The translations under genes and the position numbers were made by a program. A stretch of DNA of 64,000 bases, taken from Lachnospiraceae bacterium. GTDB taxonomy: Bacteria > Bacillota > Clostridia > Lachnospirales > Lachnospiraceae. Under the pieces are notes generated by a model. That model was not told where the DNA came from. It saw nothing but the letters and a program-made list of their open reading frames with translations, and did not search any database. Numbering within the stretch: the first letter of the stretch is position 1; each line of letters opens with the position of its first letter. The stretch spans positions 1-64,000 of the forward strand of contig JAFYMC010000036.1 in assembly GCA_017556805.1 (NCBI GenBank). The letters are read 5' to 3'. This document shows, in pieces, positions 57,601 to 64,000 of this stretch.

Positions 57601-60600
57601 GAACGCTTGCCGAAAAGGTAAAGGAGTTCTTCGAGAAGTTCAAGGAGTGGATGGCAGACCTTCTCAATGTGTATAAGTCCAACAGCAACGAGGCGAAGAT
57701 TATCCGCAAGTATGCTGACCTGATGAACGAGTTGCAAGAGACATGGGACGATGCGTTTGAGAAGTCTATCAGAGCAAACCAGGCGATGGAGAAAGCATCC
57801 GCCAGACCGGAAAGAATGGCTGCATCCGAGAGACAGTATGCAGAAAGAGAGTCTTACAGAAGTGAAGTTGCCGAATGGTTTTCAGATGGTATGCCGAGCG
57901 GAGAAACTTTTATTCTTGGCAACACGAGTGATGTTATTCAAGGACTCGGAGCTATGGAAATGGATATTTACATCTTGGGTGACAAAATTAAGACGATTTT
58001 AGAGGAACATCCGGAAATAACCATTGATGAAATCAAGAAGATTCCGCAGATTCTCGAAAAACCTATCTTGATTTTGGCAAGTAAAAATGTAAAAGGGAAG
58101 CGTTCTAACTCTCGAATTGTAGCGTTTGGAAATGTGAAAGGAAAGAACGGACAGCCGGTGCTTTCGGTTCTTGACCTTAAACCGTTTGAAAAGGGAATCC
58201 GGATTGACGATATGCAAAAAGTTTCGAGTGCATATACAAAAACAGGTGAGAACAGAGTAGATTTTATTAAGCAAAGCCTTGTAATGTATGCGGACAAAAA
58301 AAGAGCCACATCATTACTTCGAACCATAGGCTTCTCTGCACCTATGGAACTGAATGACAGTGGCTTTTTAGGTAGTATATCATATATTAACGAAAAAGTC
58401 AAATTAGAGGGAAAGAACTTCTCCGAAGTATTCAGAGAAAGAGAAATTCAGTTTTCCGACAGGGCTTCAAACGGAAACGGCCTTACTCCGGAGCAAGTGG
58501 AGTTTTTCAAAGATTCAAAGATTCGTGATGAAAATGGAAATCTTTTGGTGATGTACCATGGTACCGGCAGAGCTGACCGCGTAGGATACCATTTCAGAGA
58601 GGACAGAGCAACATCTGGCCCAATGGCATTCTTTACGGATAGCAAGAGCGTAGCTGACAATTATGCAAAGGACAAACAGGACACGTCACTTGCATACGAC
58701 GAGAGATATCGTGACTACTACACACAGTTCCGTATTGAGGTAGACAGTAAGGAGATGTCAATCACGGAGGCTTGGGACAAGTTACCGGTAGCAAAGAAGG
58801 TTGAAATCAGAAAGAGAGCTCCTCATGTAACGTTTGATGATGATATGGAGAATATTGTCTATAACGAAAACGCAGAGAGGGGCACCGGTGGTTTTGATAG
58901 ATATCGCATCAATGAACACGGAGGAAATTATCTTTCTGCACTTGTTGGCGAGTGGTTAGAAGACGGAAATCTTTACGGACAAGAAGAGGAGTTTCTCACA
59001 GTTCTTTCGCTTGTTGGTCTTGAAGATGTTAAGTACATGGATCCGGATATGAGGGATGAGAAGACTTACCAGGTGTATTTGAATGTGAAGAATCCGTTCG
59101 ATACAACGAATATTTCTTCTGATATGGTACAGGCATTTAAGAATGCAGCAGATAATACCGTGTATGAACCGGGAGCTGGTGCGGATACGTGGGATAAGCG
59201 CAACATCAGACCGGAGCAGTGGATTGAAAGACTGGAGAGTGACATCGCAAACGGAACAACCTATGTATGGACTTCTATCCCGGATTTCGTAACGGATGTT
59301 TTGAAGAAGAATGGCTATGATGGAATTGTGGACAAGGGCGGTAAACAAGGTGGTTCTGTTCACACGGTTGTGATTCCGTTCTATTCCAACCAGGTAAAGG
59401 ATATCACTAATCAGAATCCTACAGAGGATGTTGACATCCGGTATTCCGAGCGTCAGACCGAAAGCATCTATGATGCCGTAGGCGAGCTGAAGCGGCTGCA
59501 GCGTGAGAACGATAAGCTCCGCAAGGACGTGGACCGTCTCAGACAGAGAAACAGACTGGAACATACCGTTACCGGCGGAAACATTCTGAATGAGAATCAG
59601 ATTGATGCGGTTGCCGGCCACATTCTGAATATTGCAGACAGCAGATACGGCAAGGAGACTCTTGCTAAGGAGCTGAAGGAGATTTACACGTATTTGCAGT
59701 CCGAGGGTGTTGAATGGGATGTATTCATGTCGAAGGCAACGGATACCGCGCAGAGACTCATTGCAGAGGCAAGAGAACGTAAGATCCCGAACGATTACTC
59801 CAAGATGATTCTGGATACGCTTCGGACAACGAGAGTGTCTCTCAATGATGTTCAGAAGGAAGAGGCAAAGAACGCCTTCGGAAGTGACTGGAACCGTATG
59901 TACTTCGGAAGAGTCCTTGTGGCAAACGATGGCATTCCGCTTGAGTCCGTATGGAGTGAGTGGTCTATGATGTATCCGGACGTATTCGATGCTGATATTT
60001 CAGATGCGGACATGGCAACGGCGGTCCTGGATGCTTACGATACTCTCAAGGCATCTTCGGAAATCGTAGAGTCCTACGACAACGCTGAGACCGCAAGAGC
60101 GATTGCGCTGGAGATTTACAATCAGTTCTGGAACGTATCCCCGGTGAGAACGCTTGCCGATAAGCACAGCAAGGAAGTGAAGCGTTTGAAGTTCGAGCAT
60201 CGACAGGAGATGAAGGAACTGAGAGACCGGTACAACGTCAAGAAGGATGAGGCCGTTCAGACTACGAAGGAGCGGTACCAGAAGACGATCCAGCGTCTGA
60301 AGGAGAAGCGTGCCGAGGATATTCAGTTCTATAGGGATAAGAGCAGAGAATACACGAAGCAGTATAAGGAGAAGCTGGACAGACAGGCAGTGATCAACAA
60401 AATCACGAAGAAGGCATTGAAGCTTAACACCTGGCTTGTGAAGAATTCCAAAGACGAACACGTTCCGGAAATCTTAAAGAAACCGGTAGCTGCGGTTCTG
60501 AAATCTCTTAACTTCTCTTCCGAGCGTTTACTTGGAATGAGAGGCGGAGAGATGACCGGTGAACCGACTCAGAGGGATATATCGCTCAGTAAGGCATTTG

Positions 60601-62942
60601 AGAATCTACAGTCTGTTCTTGTGGATGTAAGTAATTCTCAGATTACCAATAAAGAGATTGAGGGAATGTATGGGCATCTCGATATGCCAGATGGATTCAT
60701 GGATAGCGTAAACAGTACAGTAAAGGAAATCCACGATATCCTCCGGGATGTAGGAGACAACGAACACATCCTTAATCAGATGACCGTAGAGCAGTTAGAG
60801 GAGATGAGTAAGATTCTTTCCACCCTTACCCATGCGGTGAGAAATATGAATAAGGCACTTGCTACCGCGAACGGTGAGAGCATTGCAAATCTCGCACAGG
60901 ATACGATGCTGTATGCCGATAGCATGGGACAGCACAGCAAGGCGATCGGAAAGATTACAGACTTCTTCAATTACGACAACGTACTCCCGGTATTCGCTTT
61001 CAAGAGATTCGGAGAAGGCGGACAGAAGATTTTCGAGGGACTCCAGGACGGATGGGATAAATTCGCATTCCATGTAAAGGAAATCATCGACTACACCGAG
61101 AGCGTGTACGATGCGAAAGAAGTACGTGAGTGGAGCAACGAGGTACACGAGTTTGAGCTTGTGGTAAAACAGGGAACCGAGACGGTCAAGATGACAACGG
61201 CCCAGGTAATGGCACTGTACTGTTTGCAGAAGCGTGAACAGGCGAGAGGCCACTTAGTTGCCGGCGGTATCCGTGTAGCAGACTTCAAGGCGAAGAAACA
61301 GGGTAAGGTATCCCAACCGGAGGGAGCTGTTCTCAGACCGTCTGATATCGACAGCATCATTTCTGTTCTGACCGACCGCCAGGTAGAGGTTGCCGACAGA
61401 CTACAGGAATTCATGAATGATACCTGTACTGATTGGGGTAATGAGGTTTCCATGAAGAGATTCGGATACAAGGCTTTTGGAGAAGAGAACTACTTCCCGA
61501 TTCAGTCTGATGAGAATAATCTTCCACAGGATGATGCGAAAGAGCAAAACAACAAACTATTCAGACTCCTTAATATGTCCTTCACAAAGGGAACGATTAA
61601 GAATGCGAACAACAGAGTAGTTATTGAGAGCATCTTTGATGTATTCGCTTCCCACACTTCCGATATGGCGAAGTACAATGCGCTTGCACTTCCGATACTG
61701 GATGCCTTCAAGTGGTACAATTACAAGGAGAAGAAACCTCTTAATCCGATGAATAGGGACGATAAGAGATTCACCACCATCGGCGTTAAGCAGTCCCTGG
61801 AGAAAGCTTACGGTGAAGGCGTGAAGGGATACATCGTGCAGTTCCTTCGTGACATCAACGGAGAGAGCAACGCAATCACCACTACCGAGCAGATGAGTAA
61901 GAAGCTTATCTCAAACTACAAGGTGGCTTCCGTAGGAGCAAACCTCCGCGTGGCGATCTTGCAGCCTACGGCGTATGTGAGAGCATCCGTTTTAATCGAT
62001 CCGAAGTACCTTGCGAAAGCATTCGCCCAAAAGCCGCAGATTCAGAAGGCAAAGGACACTTGCGGAATGGCATTGTGGAAATCTCTTGGATTCTACGACA
62101 CCAATATTAACGCCGGCGTTACGGAGATGATAAAGCATGACGATTCCTGGTACGATGTGGCAAAGGAAAAGTCCATGTTTCTCGCGGAAAAGGCCGATGA
62201 GCTTACCTGGGGATTCCTCTACAACGCGTGTGAGGCTGAAGTATCCGACAACAATCCGGGACTTTCCGGTGAAGCGAAGGACGAGGCAGTTGCAAAGAGA
62301 CTGCGCGAGGTTATCTACAGCACCCAGGTGGTAGACTCCACGATGACCAGAACACAGGCTATGAGAAGTCGGTCCACATGGAGCCAGATTATCACATCCT
62401 TCATGTCCGAGCCGATGGTATCCTACAATCTTCTGCACGAGCAGTTCATGAACTTTACTGCGGATACGAAGAAGTACGGATTCAAGGGAGCGATGAGGCG
62501 GAACGGAAAGTACATCGCAAGAACGGCAGTGACCTACGCCATCACGACATTGTGTGCGGCAACGATGGGCGGACTCATTGATACCTTGCGAGATGACGAT
62601 GAGGAGAAAGAATTCGGAGAGATTTTCTTTGCGAACATCAAGGACAACGCACTGTCCGATGTTCTGAGTATGTTACCGCTCATGAGAGACGTGGTATCCA
62701 TCTACAAGGGATTCGGAGCAAACCGTCTTGATATGCAAGGCGTGACGAGCATGGTAAATGCAACGAAGAAGCTTGCGAAGGATTTGAGAGACGGAGATGG
62801 TATTTCCTATAGCACCGCATATTCCGTAATGAGAGCATTCTCTCAGACGAGCGGTCTCCCAGTAAGCAATGCTATGCGTGATGTAGTAGCAATCTGGAAC
62901 AGTACCATCGGAGAGATGTACGAGTCCTTAAAGCTCAAATAG
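54618..62942 (+). CDS. 2,774-residue polyvalent protein, probable ejected virion effector
   Basis: A giant multidomain protein. Hydrophobic helices are seen at about 263-285, 331-360 and 481-510. A zinc metallopeptidase motif HEMTH is at 906-910. A domain about 1080-1290 (YRSEVAEWFSDGMP to FREREIQFSDR) resembles the C-terminal domains of MuF-type phage toxins. An ADP-ribosyltransferase-like PolyVal domain spans about 1300-1590 (MYHGTGRADRVGYHF at 1312, MAFFTDSKSVADNYA, NGYDGIVDKGG near 1566). Coiled coils lie at about 1620-1660 and 1850-1940, and a C-terminal LPD-like region with TTEQMSKKLISNYKVASVGA ends with a membrane helix (about 2632-2655). Such proteins are packed in the head and injected. 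Confidence 0.8.
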   Translation: MGKFLDYTSRKEEEKSSSYGGLGGFGRYTLGNTIGIDTFDDDLKNTNKILSDVYNTWQNRDSMTSKKNTVASMRNRLNDLYSYSRSSGQDTTEIKKVLDAYDAALGDWDGLTEYYGGFKSGDAYSNYMKEQAKKEELSKKSAFDEYRHLLEDEEFMKNANYDSAKKNMSFWDHLTDKSDLYEVNKENKDGLLYDIDHALSKAFPVESTKYQYLTDDELSVYYGLHAQDKNQADDFLEKMSKELNKRMTDADLEGQREFAQKNAFTGTISTIGALGNNLIGGISALNSDIKNLITGNDVDANDYAHIYTNRADALTEAVSDNIGESTDTKVLPFLYDTGMSIANSALNLVLLGGSGSLANMSTQAYSSKMKEMQDRGASQTEMILTSALAAGIEAITEKIPMDNLLKPKGVTTLRRFIGETMKQAGIEATEEGVSSILNQTVDVLSGQLGGTSEFKNQYEDYLLRGYTEDEAKKEVAKGALEETLLSALGGAISGGFMGGVSSSVEYSGYKEIGNLVSKNNQTGTLSDIATELNGNGFAEYVKMINEGTANKAQIGSLYQKVSEEADKRYLDEKGNAEMHAIANRANELGDTRSSGVIASAIVKKLSGKSLSAEEKTAIKTDTAKTIMTEIRNGEITAESNEALDKALDRVGKVSSMLTTTKTADSIAVKKRMASMHTGDETIDNATGNKITIEGMRTDDDGNTVLQTSEGERLLDDVTLSDGDAEVVAMAEGMDADKADLFVSLYQSGSDVQSYSDSFELAFAYGKNAYGTNEPLKNKGVLTEAQVASVYELGLRSSTADQQKTIDEIAAKHFADGKEILPGKFDDSAVNYKKLNGRQKAAVSFARMLSEKTGVNIVFFESEADENGHRTAENGRYERNSNTIYVDVYAGMNENVVEDAIIPTLSHEMTHWMKNKAPEAYAKLSSIVMDTIGADMGASPAVLVGAERARFNVAHNADVSSEYAQDELIARACEDMLTGSARAKEILSQMDEKTARTLAEKVKEFFEKFKEWMADLLNVYKSNSNEAKIIRKYADLMNELQETWDDAFEKSIRANQAMEKASARPERMAASERQYAERESYRSEVAEWFSDGMPSGETFILGNTSDVIQGLGAMEMDIYILGDKIKTILEEHPEITIDEIKKIPQILEKPILILASKNVKGKRSNSRIVAFGNVKGKNGQPVLSVLDLKPFEKGIRIDDMQKVSSAYTKTGENRVDFIKQSLVMYADKKRATSLLRTIGFSAPMELNDSGFLGSISYINEKVKLEGKNFSEVFREREIQFSDRASNGNGLTPEQVEFFKDSKIRDENGNLLVMYHGTGRADRVGYHFREDRATSGPMAFFTDSKSVADNYAKDKQDTSLAYDERYRDYYTQFRIEVDSKEMSITEAWDKLPVAKKVEIRKRAPHVTFDDDMENIVYNENAERGTGGFDRYRINEHGGNYLSALVGEWLEDGNLYGQEEEFLTVLSLVGLEDVKYMDPDMRDEKTYQVYLNVKNPFDTTNISSDMVQAFKNAADNTVYEPGAGADTWDKRNIRPEQWIERLESDIANGTTYVWTSIPDFVTDVLKKNGYDGIVDKGGKQGGSVHTVVIPFYSNQVKDITNQNPTEDVDIRYSERQTESIYDAVGELKRLQRENDKLRKDVDRLRQRNRLEHTVTGGNILNENQIDAVAGHILNIADSRYGKETLAKELKEIYTYLQSEGVEWDVFMSKATDTAQRLIAEARERKIPNDYSKMILDTLRTTRVSLNDVQKEEAKNAFGSDWNRMYFGRVLVANDGIPLESVWSEWSMMYPDVFDADISDADMATAVLDAYDTLKASSEIVESYDNAETARAIALEIYNQFWNVSPVRTLADKHSKEVKRLKFEHRQEMKELRDRYNVKKDEAVQTTKERYQKTIQRLKEKRAEDIQFYRDKSREYTKQYKEKLDRQAVINKITKKALKLNTWLVKNSKDEHVPEILKKPVAAVLKSLNFSSERLLGMRGGEMTGEPTQRDISLSKAFENLQSVLVDVSNSQITNKEIEGMYGHLDMPDGFMDSVNSTVKEIHDILRDVGDNEHILNQMTVEQLEEMSKILSTLTHAVRNMNKALATANGESIANLAQDTMLYADSMGQHSKAIGKITDFFNYDNVLPVFAFKRFGEGGQKIFEGLQDGWDKFAFHVKEIIDYTESVYDAKEVREWSNEVHEFELVVKQGTETVKMTTAQVMALYCLQKREQARGHLVAGGIRVADFKAKKQGKVSQPEGAVLRPSDIDSIISVLTDRQVEVADRLQEFMNDTCTDWGNEVSMKRFGYKAFGEENYFPIQSDENNLPQDDAKEQNNKLFRLLNMSFTKGTIKNANNRVVIESIFDVFASHTSDMAKYNALALPILDAFKWYNYKEKKPLNPMNRDDKRFTTIGVKQSLEKAYGEGVKGYIVQFLRDINGESNAITTTEQMSKKLISNYKVASVGANLRVAILQPTAYVRASVLIDPKYLAKAFAQKPQIQKAKDTCGMALWKSLGFYDTNINAGVTEMIKHDDSWYDVAKEKSMFLAEKADELTWGFLYNACEAEVSDNNPGLSGEAKDEAVAKRLREVIYSTQVVDSTMTRTQAMRSRSTWSQIITSFMSEPMVSYNLLHEQFMNFTADTKKYGFKGAMRRNGKYIARTAVTYAITTLCAATMGGLIDTLRDDDEEKEFGEIFFANIKDNALSDVLSMLPLMRDVVSIYKGFGANRLDMQGVTSMVNATKKLAKDLRDGDGISYSTAYSVMRAFSQTSGLPVSNAMRDVVAIWNSTIGEMYESLKLK

Positions 62943-62952
62943 CAATAATTTC

Positions 62953-62985
62953 AAGGGAAGGTTAGAGAATAGCCTTCCCTTTTGC
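62953..62985 (+). terminator. terminator-like hairpin after the giant gene
   Basis: AAGGGAAGG (62953-62961) pairs perfectly with CCTTCCCTT (62973-62981), followed by a short T-run. Confidence 0.75.
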
Positions 62986-63025
62986 TTATACTGAGCGTAG
63001 AAAAGTCGGAAAGGAGATAAAGACG

Positions 63026-64000
63026 ATGGAAAAAATTTCTCATAGAATCACTCTTGACGTACATAAGGGCGGCATCCAGAAGGTACTTCATGGTATGTTC
63101 ACCGGTGATGTACTGTCGAGAAAAATAGTGATTTCTCTTGTGGCTGGCAGTGCTGTGTGTAATATGGACGAGAACACGACTGCGGTCATGTATGTTACCA
63201 AACCGAGCGGAGTTACGAATTACGGAGCGTGTACCGTAGAAGGCAACCTTGTTACCTATGACATTTTACCGGCGGACATTGACGAACCGGGAATCACCCA
63301 GATGCAGCTCAAGGTTGTTTCCGGAGAAAAAGTCTTGTATGCTCCGGTGTTTTCCGTAGAGGCACAGAAGAGTAGCACGAGCGATACGCCGGCGGAAACC
63401 TCTCCGCAGTTCTCTGCACTGGAACAGGCACTTGCACAGGTAGAGGAAGTGTACAACAAGCGCATCGTATCCGTAGAAGTGGAAGAGGACTATACCTTTG
63501 TCGTTACCTATGCAGACGGAGAAACGTATACTTCCGATGCTTTCAAGGCATTGATGGAAGAAATCGAGAAGGCGGAGCATGAGCGTGCGGAAGCGGAAGT
63601 GGCGAGAGATGTTGCGGAAGAGAATCGTGAGCTTGCAGAGAGTGCGAGAGCGAGTTCTTATGCTGATATGCAGAACGATATCCAGAGTGCCATCGATGCA
63701 AACACCGCACTCTACAACAGAGTCGAGGAGCTTGCAGACGAGGGACTCATCACCGAAAGTCGCGTGGTCGAAATCATCGAGGAGCAAGGTGGCGGAGGTG
63801 GTGGCGGTACCGTTGTGTTACCGGACAACGTACTCGTGGCATCCGATGTGACCGCTGCAGACGTAGAAGCACCGAAAAACAACGCTGATTTATTCGGCAG
63901 TCTTCCGCCTTCTGACTATGCAAAGACTACGGATGTAAATGCGATTAAGAACGGCACAACCCAAGTCGGCAACGCCAAAACCCTTGACGGACACGGAGCG
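63026..64000 (+). CDS. BppU-like tail fibre / baseplate protein, 3-prime cut
   Basis: The frame is open from the ATG at 63026 (GGAAAGGAGATAAAGACG upstream) to the end of the window, 325 residues so far. The N-terminal part (about 1-120, ISHRITLDVHKGGIQKVLHG, QMQLKVVSGEKVLYAPVFSVE) is like the BppU N-terminal domain of baseplate upper proteins. A coiled coil (about 170-235, EEIEKAEHERAEAEVARDVAEENRELAES) and a Gly-rich linker (GGGGGGG) lead into a repeat-like part (LFGSLPPSDYAKTTDVNAIKNG), typical of receptor-binding fibres. It may bind host surface sugars. Confidence 0.75.
   Translation, partial: MEKISHRITLDVHKGGIQKVLHGMFTGDVLSRKIVISLVAGSAVCNMDENTTAVMYVTKPSGVTNYGACTVEGNLVTYDILPADIDEPGITQMQLKVVSGEKVLYAPVFSVEAQKSSTSDTPAETSPQFSALEQALAQVEEVYNKRIVSVEVEEDYTFVVTYADGETYTSDAFKALMEEIEKAEHERAEAEVARDVAEENRELAESARASSYADMQNDIQSAIDANTALYNRVEELADEGLITESRVVEIIEEQGGGGGGGTVVLPDNVLVASDVTAADVEAPKNNADLFGSLPPSDYAKTTDVNAIKNGTTQVGNAKTLDGHGA

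Larger units (their letters stand above)
25603..64000. mobile_element. prophage, left end and most of genome; right end outside the window
   Basis: From the gene behind degV onward the content is entirely phage: integrase, repressor switch, antirepressor, recombination and replication genes, then packaging and virion genes in one direction. Layout (minus-strand integrase and repressor, plus-strand early and late genes) is that of a temperate phage. The capsid, portal and tail set with no tape measure gene points to a short-tailed virion. Lysis genes and attR are not in the window. Confidence 0.93.

Noticed and set aside
1-64000. CRISPR array, tRNA or rRNA genes
   Set aside because: No array of spaced identical repeats, no cloverleaf with CCA-type end and no rRNA core sequence was seen; the repeats found are iterons, coding repeats and hairpins.

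Overview
The window looks like a chromosomal segment of a spore-forming, plant-fibre-degrading Firmicute, most likely in the Lachnospiraceae (Clostridia). The evidence is an endospore dipicolinate synthase pair, AAAGGAGG-type ribosome binding sites, Firmicute-type sigma-A promoters, lipoprotein GH10 xylanases with Pro/Thr linkers, and the rpmE-yqhQ-prmC-prfA gene order. Bases 1 to about 25,600 are host chromosome. Bases from about 25,600 to the right edge are one prophage whose right end lies outside the window. No rRNA, tRNA, CRISPR array or insertion sequence was recognised. Host part, left to right: an unrecognised pair of genes with two perfect Spo0A-box heptamers between them; dpaA-dpaB on the minus strand; a P-loop ATPase; a D-lactate dehydrogenase-like 2-hydroxyacid dehydrogenase; a permuted NlpC/P60-like protein; an ABC transporter pair; two membrane proteins with matching promoters; an OmpR-type two-component system; rpmE-yqhQ-prmC-prfA (ribosome and translation termination); an asparagine-synthetase-like enzyme lacking the glutaminase cysteine, followed by a 75-residue Cys-rich peptide with a RiPP-like leader (candidate peptide natural product locus); two tandem GH10 xylanases; a 252-bp nested inverted-repeat element; a luxE-luxC fatty-acid reduction pair without luciferase; greA; and a degV family gene. 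Prophage, left to right: a tyrosine integrase facing the host; a candidate small RNA; a small membrane protein; an ImmA-like protease with three zinc ribbons; a CI-type repressor, a five-operator divergent switch and a Cro-like gene; an antirepressor; an 11-bp iteron array next to a run of TTTAGG hexamers (candidate replication origin); ERF recombinase, a DUF1351 protein and a NinB-like protein; an HNH endonuclease wedged between overlapping genes; a PemK/MazF-type toxin; a cytosine-C5 methyltransferase with a repeat-built target-recognition region; many small zinc-ribbon proteins including Lar; a replisome organiser carrying the same iterons inside its gene, a helicase loader, a DUF1064 protein and dUTPase. 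After a strong terminator comes the late operon: terminase small and large subunits, portal, a phage-encoded Prp-type cysteine protease, scaffold, an N4-gp56-type capsid protein, connector and tail proteins, a protein with nine 18-residue repeats, a 2,774-residue polyvalent (probably ejected) protein, and the start of a BppU-like tail fibre. No tape measure or tail tube gene is seen, so a short-tailed (podovirus-like) virion is likely. The most notable points are these. The scaffold, capsid and 754-residue protein all begin with an NLQLF motif matching the Prp cleavage site, next to a phage prp gene. The iterons occur both upstream of the early genes and inside the initiator gene. The orphan synthetase plus Cys-rich peptide is a candidate new RiPP locus. 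The nested palindromic element between the xylanases and luxE is unexplained.
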